A stretch of DNA of 64,000 bases from RH-AL1 sp965198495 (lineage in GTDB: Bacteria > Pseudomonadota > Alphaproteobacteria > Rhizobiales > Beijerinckiaceae): assembly GCA_965198495.1 (NCBI GenBank), contig CBDAPL010000001.1, positions 2,976,001-3,040,000 of the forward strand. Direction: 5' to 3'. Each line of letters begins with the position of its first letter. The stretch's first letter is position 1. The notes beneath the pieces are model-generated. The model was given only the letters and a program-made list of their open reading frames with translations, did not search any database and was not told where the DNA came from. This document shows positions 27,037 through 35,543 of the stretch, in pieces. The position numbers and the translations under genes were made by a program.

Positions 27037-27525
27037 CTAGGCTGTTGCGGCCAATCTCGTCTTTTCGCGTCGTGTCGCCGCCTTCGCGAGAATCGCGGAA
27101 GCGTCCCTCTCGAGATCGTCGAGCCCCTGCAGCGCCTGCTCGATCGCGTCGCGGCGATCCTCCAGCGTGCGCCGCCGTTCGACGATTCGCGCCAGCAACG
27201 CGCGCGTTTGCGTGAGTTGACGCGGATCGGCGTCGTAAAGGTCCAGATAATCCTTGATCTCGCGCAGGCTGAAGCCAAGCCGCTTGCCGCGCAGGATCAG
27301 GATCATCCGCGCCCGCTCGCGGTGGCTGTAGATACGGGTCGTCGCGAGCCGGCCGGGCACGATCAGCCCCTTGTCCTCGTAGAAACGAAGCGCGCGAGCG
27401 GTGATGCCGAGCTCGCGCGCGAGGTCGGTCACCGTGACGAACGCGTCGCCACCGCTTGCGACACGCACGCTCGCCTGAGCCAGGGGCACCTTGGCGATGC
27501 CGGGGACCAGCGTCGAGTCGTTCAC
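27037..27525 (-). CDS. MerR-family transcriptional regulator (LiuR-like)
   Basis: A 162-residue regulator. The MerR helix-turn-helix and wing (VTDLARELGITARALRFYEDKGL, about residues 31-53) are followed by a long dimerisation helix; there is no C-terminal cysteine cluster, so it is not a metal sensor. I choose the GTG at 27525, which overlaps the fadD stop as GTGA and is translationally coupled. MerR proteins of this kind (LiuR) control acyl-CoA degradation. A palindrome upstream of fadD at 29253 is a candidate site, which would make the pair self-regulating. Confidence 0.82.
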   Translation of the reverse strand: MNDSTLVPGIAKVPLAQASVRVASGGDAFVTVTDLARELGITARALRFYEDKGLIVPGRLATTRIYSHRERARMILILRGKRLGFSLREIKDYLDLYDADPRQLTQTRALLARIVERRRTLEDRRDAIEQALQGLDDLERDASAILAKAATRREKTRLAATA

Positions 27526-29195
27526 GACGGCGTGCCCTGCTCTTCCGCGATCAGCTCCTTTTTCGAGAGCTTGCCGACAGCGGTCTTGGGCAGAACCTTG
27601 CGGATCTCGATCGCCTTCGGCAGCTCGATCTTCGACACATAATCCTTGAGGAACGTCTGCAGCGAATCGGATGTCGCGGCCGACCCCTCGCACAGCACCA
27701 CGAACGCTTTCGCGGCTTGGCCGCGATAAGCGTCGGCGACACCGATCACCACCGCCTCGGCAACATCCGGATGCTGATAGAGCGCGTCCTCGATCACGCG
27801 TGGATAGACGTTGTAGCCGCCGCTGAGGATCACGTCCTTGATGCGGTCGACGATGAAGATGTAGCCATCCTCGTCCTTATAGCCGATGTCGCCGGTGCGC
27901 AGGCCGTGCTCGTCCAGCACCGCCGCCGTCTCCTCCGGCTTGTTCCAGTAGCCCTTCATCACCTGCGGCCCGCGAACGATGATTTCGCCTTTCTCGCCCG
28001 TCGGCATCAGCGCCCGGGTGACGGGATCGCGGATGTCGACGAAGGTGTCGACGAGCGGCACGCCGACCGAGCCGACCTTGGACTCGCCTTTCGCCGGGTT
28101 GCAGCAGACGACCGGCGATGTTTCGGTGAGGCCATAGCCCTCGACGAGATGCGCGTTGGTCAGCCTGCGGAAATGGTCGCCGACCTCGATCGGCAACGGC
28201 GCCCCTCCCGATATGCAAAGCTGGATGAAGGAGAGGTCACGCTTCTCCTTCTCGGCGAGCTTGGCGATGGCGCCGTAGATCGTCGGCACCGCCGGGAAAA
28301 CCGTCGGCTTCGTGGTCAGCAGCGCTTTCAGGGTGGCCTTCAGCTCATAGCGCGGCAGCAACACCATTTCGGCGGCGGATTCGACCGAATAGTTCATGAC
28401 AACCGTCATCGCGAAGACATGGAACAGGGGCAGGACGCCGAGCACGCGCTCCTCGCCGAGCTTCCGCGTTGGATCATAGGCGACATTCTGGCCAGAATTC
28501 GCGATGACATTGGCGTGCGTCAGCATCGCACCCTTCGGCGTACCCGTCGTCCCGCCGGTATATTGCAGCACCGCGAGATCGTCCGAAGATATCGCCACGG
28601 GCCGAACCTGGTCACGGGAGACCAACAGCTCGGCAAAGGTCATATGACGGCCATCCAGCGGCAGCCGCGCGAGCCGCTGCTTGCGCTTGACTATCTTGTA
28701 GAGGAGCGATTTGGCAGCCGGCAAAGCCTCGGCAAGCGAGCAGACGACGACCTTGCGCAGCCCGGCACGCTCCGCGACGGCGGCGACCTTGCAATGGATG
28801 TCCGGCACATCGATGACGAGCATGACGCTCGTGCTCGAGTCGCGGATCTGGTGCTCGAGCTCGCGCTCGACGTAAAGCGGATTGTAATTGACCACCACGG
28901 CGCCGATCTTCAGCACGGCGTAGTAGCCGATCACGAAGTGCGGCGTGTTGGGCAGGCAAAGTCCAACGCGGTCGCCTTGCTTCACGCCCAGCGATTGGAG
29001 ACCGGCGGCGGCGCGATCCACGGCGGCGGCCAGCTGCGTGTAAGTCCAGCGCCGCCCGAGGAAATCAATGGCCGGACGACCGCCATAGTCCCTCGCCGCC
29101 CGATCGAGAAAATCAGGCACGTTCCGCGCCCAGGGCTCGAACCTCGCGCTTAACGACGTGGCGGCGGCGTCGATCTCGGTGGCGCTGATTGTCAT
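27522..29195 (-). CDS. fadD: Long-chain fatty acid-CoA ligase
   Basis: A 557-residue FadD-type ligase: YTGGTTGTPKGAMLTH phosphate loop, GYGLTETSP, GLRTGDIG, and TAVGKLSKKEL near the end with the catalytic lysine. It activates imported fatty acids at the inner membrane. It is transcribed towards the thiolase and overlaps the merR gene by four bases. Upstream, 136 bases separate it from the alpha/beta hydrolase gene, with the ACGT-type palindrome 58 bases before its ATG. Confidence 0.92.
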   Translation of the reverse strand: MTISATEIDAAATSLSARFEPWARNVPDFLDRAARDYGGRPAIDFLGRRWTYTQLAAAVDRAAAGLQSLGVKQGDRVGLCLPNTPHFVIGYYAVLKIGAVVVNYNPLYVERELEHQIRDSSTSVMLVIDVPDIHCKVAAVAERAGLRKVVVCSLAEALPAAKSLLYKIVKRKQRLARLPLDGRHMTFAELLVSRDQVRPVAISSDDLAVLQYTGGTTGTPKGAMLTHANVIANSGQNVAYDPTRKLGEERVLGVLPLFHVFAMTVVMNYSVESAAEMVLLPRYELKATLKALLTTKPTVFPAVPTIYGAIAKLAEKEKRDLSFIQLCISGGAPLPIEVGDHFRRLTNAHLVEGYGLTETSPVVCCNPAKGESKVGSVGVPLVDTFVDIRDPVTRALMPTGEKGEIIVRGPQVMKGYWNKPEETAAVLDEHGLRTGDIGYKDEDGYIFIVDRIKDVILSGGYNVYPRVIEDALYQHPDVAEAVVIGVADAYRGQAAKAFVVLCEGSAATSDSLQTFLKDYVSKIELPKAIEIRKVLPKTAVGKLSKKELIAEEQGTPS

Positions 29196-29252
29196 CGTCG
29201 GAGCCTAGAGGGTGACAGCCTGAACCCGGCCATGCCGCTTACAAGATTGCAT

Positions 29253-29266
29253 TGACGTATGCGTCA
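29253..29266. promoter_or_regulatory. Palindrome TGACG-TATG-CGTCA upstream of fadD-merR
   Basis: A perfect 5-4-5 inverted repeat 58 bases ahead of the fadD start codon, on the promoter side of an operon that includes a MerR regulator. LiuR-type MerR operators are ACGT-rich palindromes, so this is a good candidate autoregulatory site. No equally good match was seen ahead of the thiolase gene. Confidence 0.45.
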
Positions 29267-29331
29267 GGGGTATCTAGTCGCCTCTTCAGCGTTTGGAAAG
29301 ATCAAAAGCTTCTGTCTTTCGGCGGCGCCCT

Positions 29332-30294
29332 TCAGCTCACGGGCGACCGAACCCGCCGCAGAACTTTTTCGATGAACCGAGCGGTCTGCTCGGTTGCGGT
29401 GAGTGGAAGCATGTGGCCCTGCCCTTCGATCTGATCGAGCGTCAGCCCTTCGACCACATGAAGCATCGGCTCGCCCTGAGTTTTCGGGTCGAGAATGCGG
29501 TCGCCGGCGCCATAGAGGATGCCAACGGGCATATCGAGCGTCGGATAGCGCCCGACCATGCCGGGCAGATCCTCGTTCACGGCGACGATATCGCACGAGG
29601 CGCCGTAGAAGGCACTCGGCCGCAAACCGAGCAGCGCGCCGCCGCGCGTGCCGAAATCCAGCGGCGGCGGATTGGGTCCGAACACGTCGACAAGCGCCTT
29701 CGCCCCAAAGCGCATCGCGAAGGGGGTCGCCAGGGTCCAGGCGAGAATCTTGCGCACGAGCGGCGAGGCCACGGCGAGATGGCGCAACGCGGGCGGCGGG
29801 TCTGGCTGTGGATGGGTCAATGGCGCGATGAGCGCGAGCCCGCCGACGCAATCGGGATGATCGAGCGCGGTCGCCAGCGCGACCGCCCCGCCCAGCGAGT
29901 GGCCGACCAGCACCGGCCGGTCGAGACGCAAGGCGCGGATCAAGGCGGCGATGGTCGCCGCCTGCGCCGGCAGGCGCGCGGACGCGCCCGACGACCGCAC
30001 GGAATAGCCGCAGCCCGGCCGGTCGACGCAAACCACCCTGTACTGATCCTTGAGGCTGTCGACGAGGGCGTAGGTCATGTGCTGCAACTGCCCGGCAAGG
30101 CCGTGCACGAGGACGATCGCCGGGCCGGCGCCCACATCGACGTAGTGCGTGCGCGCGCCATCGATATCGATGATGCGCCCTGGCGGCGGCACGGCGGCTT
30201 CCACGCGATGCGCGGTGAAGGCGGTGAAGAGCACCAGCCCGGTGAAGACGAGGGCAATCAATCCGGTGAGCCAAAGGACGACCGTGAGAAGCAT
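29332..30294 (-). CDS. Membrane-anchored alpha/beta hydrolase
   Basis: A 320-residue hydrolase with one N-terminal membrane helix (residues 4-26), then an alpha/beta-hydrolase domain. The oxyanion HGLAG is near residue 64, the nucleophile is Ser133 in GHSLGG, the acid is probably in GAGDRILD, and the histidine in GQGHMLPL. It should face the periplasm or sit at the inner membrane and cleave an ester or lipid; the neighbouring fadD suggests fatty acid release. It is on the same strand as fadD but upstream and separately spaced. Confidence 0.85.
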   Translation of the reverse strand: MLLTVVLWLTGLIALVFTGLVLFTAFTAHRVEAAVPPPGRIIDIDGARTHYVDVGAGPAIVLVHGLAGQLQHMTYALVDSLKDQYRVVCVDRPGCGYSVRSSGASARLPAQAATIAALIRALRLDRPVLVGHSLGGAVALATALDHPDCVGGLALIAPLTHPQPDPPPALRHLAVASPLVRKILAWTLATPFAMRFGAKALVDVFGPNPPPLDFGTRGGALLGLRPSAFYGASCDIVAVNEDLPGMVGRYPTLDMPVGILYGAGDRILDPKTQGEPMLHVVEGLTLDQIEGQGHMLPLTATEQTARFIEKVLRRVRSPVS

Positions 30295-30452
30295 GGGGAC
30301 ACTCTTGCTTGCGCTTCGCGCGGCGTGGCTGCGACCGATGCGAACGCCCTCGCGCGAGCCGAGCGGCGCGCCGTCTTCGGTGAAGGCGTCGCAAAAGCAT
30401 CACGCTGTGTCTAGTGACCCCCGCCCTACGTTAAGGTCGCGGTGGTATGCCT

Positions 30453-31964
30453 TCAGACCGCCTGCAGGCGGCGCGTCGAGAGCCTAGCGGCGATCTTGGC
30501 CGTCGCGCTTCGCATCTCCTGGTAGAGCGGATGGCGCATAAGCCTCAAGGTAAGAAGCCAAGCCGCGCCACCCACGGCCGCGCTGAAGATGCAGGCGACG
30601 AATGGCGTCGCGGTAGAGAAACGATAGGCGGTCATCAACGCCATCGAGGGGACAATGGCGGCGGCGGTCAGGATCGCGCTGCGGCGATAGATCGGCAGCA
30701 CGTCGGCCCAGGTCGTGTCCGTCATACGCTGGAGCGGGCGCCGGTACAGCGTGATCGAGATCGTGGCGTCGAGAATACGTGCGGCGGCGGCGCCGACGAG
30801 TGAGACCAGGCAGCCGAGGCAGAAGACACCGAGGCCAAGCAGATTGCGTTGCGCCTCGAGCCTGGCCTGGCGCCCGGTCTCCCCGCAGATCACGAAGACC
30901 TCCCATGTCATGCTAACCGATATCAGGAGAATGGAGCCGACGCACAGAAGCGAAAGCGGATCGGCGGCGGCCACCCACTCCTTGCCGTAGACCGTCGCGA
31001 CGAGCGGGCGCGCCAGCACCGCTAGCCCGGCGAACGCCGGCCACAGCATCGCGGTCAGCACCTCGAGGATCTTGAGGTAGGCAAGGCGCAGGGAGTGTCC
31101 TTTGCGACGGCGCTCCGCCAGGTCCGACAGGAAGATGCGGCCGAGCACCGCGTGGATGTTCTCCCAAACGAGCGTGTTGATGCCGGAGGCACGCGAGAAG
31201 ATGCCGAGCGCGCCGAGGCCTAGAATGCGGCCGAGCACGATGTCGGCGAGCCGTCCAGAGAGCACGGTGATACCGGAGATCGCCATCATCTGCAGGCCAA
31301 AGGCGGTGACGAGGCGCCATTCGCGCAGCCGCAGGCGAAACGAGAGGTGCCGCCGGCCGAACGCGCAGAACAGGATGGTGTTGACCACAGCGCCAGCGAC
31401 GGCGCCCCATCCCAAGCTCAACGCGCCGAAGCCGACAAGCGCGAGGCCGATCGTCACGACGGCGATCACCATGACGCGCAGCGTGTTGATCAGCGTGATC
31501 CAGTGAAACCGCATGTCGCGCTGCATGATCGCGGCGGGCAGGAACTGGAACATGCCTAGGATCGGCGGCAGAGCGAGGATCGCCATGACTCTGCGCACCA
31601 TGTCGTCGTGGTAGAAAGCGGCGCCGGCGTAGCCCAAGGCGTAGATCGCCGCCGCAAGGAGAAGGCTGAGGATCGCGTTCACCGTGAAGGCCGTCTCGAT
31701 CAGCGCGACGCGGTCGGCCGGCTCGCGGATGACGAGCTGGTTGAGGCCGATGCCCTGAACGGCGGAGACGAGGCTCGTCGTTGCCAGCGCGGCCGCGTAG
31801 ACGCCCATCTCGCGTGGCGTCAGCAGGCGCGCTAGCGCGACCTGGCTGCCGATCTGGGTGACGAACAGCAGCACCTGGCCGCCCGACGTCCAGGCGATCG
31901 CACGGCGCAAAGCGGCGCCGCCATCGGGAACGAAAGGATCCCGCGCGACGATCGCGTCGGTCAT
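30453..31964 (-). CDS. Polysaccharide flippase (Wzx/oligosaccharide transporter family)
   Basis: A 503-residue, very hydrophobic protein with about 12-14 membrane helices and the conserved N-terminal segment of the MATE/MOP-like exporters (LTPREMGVYAAALA, TSLVSAVQGIGLNQLVIR). It moves undecaprenyl-linked oligosaccharides or similar lipids across the inner membrane. ATG 31964 overlaps the stop of the glycosyltransferase (ATGA), so the two form a small operon. No polymerase or ligase is nearby; the linked sugar product is unknown. Confidence 0.85.
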   Translation of the reverse strand: MTDAIVARDPFVPDGGAALRRAIAWTSGGQVLLFVTQIGSQVALARLLTPREMGVYAAALATTSLVSAVQGIGLNQLVIREPADRVALIETAFTVNAILSLLLAAAIYALGYAGAAFYHDDMVRRVMAILALPPILGMFQFLPAAIMQRDMRFHWITLINTLRVMVIAVVTIGLALVGFGALSLGWGAVAGAVVNTILFCAFGRRHLSFRLRLREWRLVTAFGLQMMAISGITVLSGRLADIVLGRILGLGALGIFSRASGINTLVWENIHAVLGRIFLSDLAERRRKGHSLRLAYLKILEVLTAMLWPAFAGLAVLARPLVATVYGKEWVAAADPLSLLCVGSILLISVSMTWEVFVICGETGRQARLEAQRNLLGLGVFCLGCLVSLVGAAAARILDATISITLYRRPLQRMTDTTWADVLPIYRRSAILTAAAIVPSMALMTAYRFSTATPFVACIFSAAVGGAAWLLTLRLMRHPLYQEMRSATAKIAARLSTRRLQAV

Positions 31965-33061
31965 GAGCAAGCCCGCTCGACGGAATCCGCGACCGGCGTT
32001 CCTGCGCGCTTGCGCACCACGGTCGCCAGCGCATCCTTGACGAAGGCCCGGAGCGCAAGACCGCCGCGCGATGGCGCGGCATAGGCGCCGCGCGCGGCCA
32101 GGCGACCGAGGATCGCGGCGCGAGCGAAGACGGAAGGAGCGAGCGAGAGAGCGAGACGCCGCTCGTAGATCGCGGCCAGACGCGCCCAGTATGCGGCCCC
32201 GGCCGCAGAGGCGATGGCGTAAGGCCCGGCGCCACGCGACGCCGCGGCCAGCAGATCCTGTCGCCTGTGGCAGAGATCGAGATGGAAGGCGAGATCACTT
32301 GAATCGGTGAGCACGAGCTTGGCGAGTTTGGCCATGGTCGCGCCGGCGTTACCGGCGCCGAATGCATTGCTGCCGTGCTGGCGGTAGAGCACCAGCGGCT
32401 CCTTCAGGTAGACCGTGCGACCGAGCGTGGTCCCGAGAAAATAGGCCCAGCGATCGTGCGCCAGCGGCCGTCTCGGATCGATATTGTCCGGGCCGCGCGC
32501 GCCTGCGGGCAAAAAGTCGAGAAGCTCGCGCCGGATCGTCGTCGAGAAGCCGAAGAACACGCCCCAAGGCGCCAACGTCAGCGGCTCGTAGACGCCGCCC
32601 TTGTCGAGATGAGCGAAATGCCCCGACCGCTTGCCATTGGAATCGACCAGCCATGCGTCATGACCGCAGATCGAGGCATTGGCCTGTTCCAGCGCGTCGA
32701 CACAGCGCTCGAGCTTTTCGGGCAGCCAGATGTCGTCCTGGTCGCAGAAGGCGATGTAGCGGCCAGCGCAGCGCGAAGCGGCGGCAAGGAAATTGCCGCC
32801 AAAATGTAGCCGCTCCGCATTGACCGTAAGGCGCACCGGGAACGGCGCCGTGCGCGCGAAATCAGCGATGATCGCCGCCGTCGCGTCGCTCGATCGATCG
32901 TCGCCAACGATGAGCTCCATTGGCCGCATTGTCTGCGCGCGCAGGCTTTCGAGCTGCTCCCGCAGAAACCGCGCGCCGTTATAGGTGGCGAGGGCGACCG
33001 ACACGGAGCGCACCGGGTCTGTCGACCGCCTGTTCGGGACCGCCAATGCGCCGTAAGCCAT
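31961..33061 (-). CDS. Family 2 glycosyltransferase
   Basis: A 366-residue protein. Its N-terminal 200 residues are a GT-A fold glycosyltransferase: ATYNGARFLREQL, the nucleotide-binding VGDD near residue 54, and CDQDDIW near residue 107 supplying the metal-binding acidic residues. The C-terminal third is helical with no motif I know. It transfers a sugar from an NDP donor to an unknown acceptor. It is the first gene of the pair with the flippase. Confidence 0.87.
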   Translation of the reverse strand: MAYGALAVPNRRSTDPVRSVSVALATYNGARFLREQLESLRAQTMRPMELIVGDDRSSDATAAIIADFARTAPFPVRLTVNAERLHFGGNFLAAASRCAGRYIAFCDQDDIWLPEKLERCVDALEQANASICGHDAWLVDSNGKRSGHFAHLDKGGVYEPLTLAPWGVFFGFSTTIRRELLDFLPAGARGPDNIDPRRPLAHDRWAYFLGTTLGRTVYLKEPLVLYRQHGSNAFGAGNAGATMAKLAKLVLTDSSDLAFHLDLCHRRQDLLAAASRGAGPYAIASAAGAAYWARLAAIYERRLALSLAPSVFARAAILGRLAARGAYAAPSRGGLALRAFVKDALATVVRKRAGTPVADSVERACS

Positions 33062-33315
33062 CTCGCGAAGCCTTGTTTACCGCCCGCAACGACCGCCCGT
33101 CGCCGCCGCGGCGGATCCTTCCGTCAAAGCTGATGGAAGAGCTTCAATCTTTCGCATCGTCGAGCGCCGCACGGAAGGCATCGGGGCGGCAAACTGTCGG
33201 CGTGCTTAGCCGTTGGTGAACGGGAACCAAGATCGCGCGTATTAACGCGATCGACGCGATGATTTCATCCGGAGGTCCCGCCTCGTTCTTTGCGGACCAA
33301 GGCCGCACGTCCGCT

Positions 33316-34128
33316 TCAGCTCGGCGGCTTGTAGCCGCGCGCCTGCTTGAGGTTCTTGGCGCTCGCGAGACCTTTGGCGCCGACGAGCTTGGTGTCGGCC
33401 ATTTCGGTGCCGTCGAGATTGGCATCGCCGAAATCCGCGCCGCTGGCATCGGCGCCGGTAAGATCGGCCCGCGCGAGGTCGGCGCCCGCGAAGTTGGCGC
33501 CGTGCAGGTCGGCGAAACTCAGATCGGCGTGGCCCATGTTCGCGTGCGAGAAGTCGGCGCCGGCAAGATTGGCGCTACCCATCTCCGTGTGCATCAGCCC
33601 CATCGATTGGTTGTTGAGATGGGCCGACACGTCGCCGCCGGTGAACTTGGCGCCCTCGAGGTCGCCGCCGGTGAACCGCGCCTGGACTCTGGCGCCGGTC
33701 AGGTTGGCGCCCTTGAAGATCGGGATCTCGCCCTTCCGCGCTTCGAGGTTCTGCGCGACGACCGGCGCGACCAAGCTGGCACCGGTCAGGTTGGCATCGG
33801 TGAAATTGGCGTGGATCAGCCATGACAGGTTGAGGTTGGCGCCGGTGAGGTTCGCGCGCGTGAGGTTCGCGTCGGCGAGTTTCGCGCCGAAAAGGTTGGC
33901 ATGATCGAGGTCGGCGCCGGTGAAGTCCAGGCCTGACAGGTCGAGGTTGCGGAGCGACTTGCCGGCGAAGCTGGCGGGATGATCGGGCTTTGCCGCGGCG
34001 AGCGCGCTCTTCACCTGGTCGACGCTCAGGTTCGCCGGTGTATCCTGGCTGGCCGCGTCGAGGGCGAGAGCCGGCCCGGCCAGGAGTATGGCGAAAGGAA
34101 CGACCATCCTTATGAGCGTGCCCGGCAT
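33316..34128 (-). CDS. Secreted pentapeptide-repeat protein
   Basis: A 270-residue protein with a signal peptide (hydrophobic residues 7-22, cleavage near ALA-LDA) and then a long run of A(D/N)LxX repeats from about residue 55 to 250. Such repeats form a right-handed quadrilateral beta-helix. Function is not predictable: some members mimic DNA, but a signal peptide argues for the periplasm or cell surface. An interruption around residues 145-160 (NLEARKGEIPIFKG) breaks the regular coil. It stands alone. Confidence 0.87.
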   Translation of the reverse strand: MPGTLIRMVVPFAILLAGPALALDAASQDTPANLSVDQVKSALAAAKPDHPASFAGKSLRNLDLSGLDFTGADLDHANLFGAKLADANLTRANLTGANLNLSWLIHANFTDANLTGASLVAPVVAQNLEARKGEIPIFKGANLTGARVQARFTGGDLEGAKFTGGDVSAHLNNQSMGLMHTEMGSANLAGADFSHANMGHADLSFADLHGANFAGADLARADLTGADASGADFGDANLDGTEMADTKLVGAKGLASAKNLKQARGYKPPS

Positions 34129-35081
34129 GATCGTCCCTCCTGCGCTTCCCTTGTTCGCGCCTCTGCCGGGCGCTTGTTGAGGGATCGTGCGTCATTTGTC
34201 TTCTAATCGTTTTTCTGGCCAACGCGACGCGTGGTCAAGACCACGGCGCGCCGGCGAAGGCGTTTACCGGGATCTGCAGGTAGGTCCGGCCGTTCGGACC
34301 AGACTCCTGCAGCCGCCACTATGCGCGGAATCGGCGTGGTCGCGTCACGCGCCTCGCGCAATGCCACGAAGGCATCGGTTGCACGGCCACGAATCGCTCG
34401 TCGTAGAAGCCGACCACCGCCGGAACTCTCGCAGGCGCGGTCATGACCGACGCTCCCGGCCCTAAGCCGATCTACGCCTGGTATCGTTAATCAGCGTTTG
34501 CCGGATCATGCGCCAACACCGGCGACAGGTGGCCTCTGAGAGCATACCTTGAAACAGGCGCGGCTTAGAAAAAGCGCCATCTGTGGTTCTGCGAAGGCTT
34601 CTCTCTTCTCACGCCGAGTAGCTCGGAGGTAGCCAAGAAGTCTGCGACGCTGCGAACGATGCTTGCCAATAACGCCATTGTGTACCTCTGCGAGATATCT
34701 AGCTGCGACGCCGCGGGCTTTCGCTATCAGATGAGAGAAAAGTGATTTGAGATCACGCCTCAAGCGGTAATCTCGAAAGTGATGGCGGCTATTGCAAACC
34801 GTGAACCTGGATCATCACCCACCTCAGCTTCGGTTTCCACCCGCTGGAAACCTCTCGTTTGTAGCGGAACGCCAAGCCCACGTCTTGCCCGCCCATTCCG
34901 CCTCGTGACCTCGGCCTTGTGCCCGATTGCGCAAAGCGGTAGTCGGGGCTGTCTCGCGCGCAGCCGGAACCTAGGCCAGACTCGTCCCTTCGTGCGTCGC
35001 GCCTTCCAAATTCGGTGTAGTGCGGGATATCGACGAGTCGCTTAGCTGCGGCGAAGCCAGATCTCTGGCTTGAACGGAGTT
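34129..35081. other. Long region with no convincing gene
   Basis: About 950 bases before the tRNA. Short frames exist on both strands, for example 34187-34465 (+) and 34506-34763 (-), but none has a recognisable family, a good ribosome site and biased codon use together. The part around 34.5-34.8 kb is visibly less GC-rich than its surroundings. Short peptide-like tracts on the minus strand around 34.25-34.45 kb (for example GRTYLQIPV and FVALREARDATT) occur in different frames and look like remains of a decayed gene. Confidence 0.5.
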
Positions 35082-35171
35082 GGAAAGGTGGCCGAGTGGT
35101 TTAAGGCAGCGGTCTTGAAAACCGCCGTGGGTGCAAGCCTACCGTGGGTTCGAATCCCACCCTTTCCGCCA
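35082..35171 (+). tRNA. tRNA-Ser (anticodon UGA)
   Basis: A complete class II tRNA. The acceptor arm GGAAAGG pairs with CCTTTCC, followed by G and an encoded CCA at 35169-35171. The anticodon TGA is at 35116-35118 in the loop CT-TGA-AA, a long variable arm follows, and the T-loop is GGTTCGAATCC. The long variable arm and UGA anticodon identify tRNA-Ser for UCN codons. tRNA genes are common integration sites, and dinB just downstream is broken. Confidence 0.96.
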
Positions 35172-35254
35172 AAAGGCTGCAAGCTCCACTCCGCGGGTTG
35201 ACGGATGAGGGACGAAGTCGTGCGAACCGCACGTTCACGCCGAGTGGATCGCGA

Positions 35255-35473
35255 ATGAAGACGTCGCGCCCCGCACCGCTGGAAATGGCGCGTTTACGCA
35301 AGATCATCCACGTCGACATGAACGCGTTCTACGCTTCGGTCGAGCAGCGCGACGATCCGACGTTGCGGGGCTTTGCGGTTGGTAGTGTGGGCAAAGGCGC
35401 GGGTGCACAGCGCCATTTGAACCCGGCTGACAGGAGTGCGATGCTCGACCCGAACCAGCGAGCGATAACGTGA
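35255..35473 (+). pseudogene. dinB: DNA polymerase IV (dinB), truncated after about 30 recognisable codons
   Basis: Codons from about 35285 read MARLRKIIHVDMNAFYASVE, then QRDDPTLRG, the unmistakable start of Y-family polymerase IV including the first catalytic Asp in HVDMNAFYASVE. Normal DinB has about 360-400 residues. Here similarity stops near 35370 and the frame runs to a stop at 35473 through unrelated sequence. The rest of dinB is not in the window, so this is the 5' stub left by an insertion or recombination event directly after the tRNA-Ser gene. The bases at 35371-35543 may be remains of a mobile element, but I cannot name it. Confidence 0.82.
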
Positions 35474-35543
35474 TCCGGTTCCCTTCAGGAGGGAATAATG
35501 CCATGCCCGTCCTCAGATCCACGCAGGCGGAAACGGCCGCGTC

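Noticed and set aside
34506..34763. An 85-codon minus-strand frame in the AT-richer zone
   Set aside because: Basic, low-information sequence with no family and no good start signal; kept only as part of the gene-poor region.
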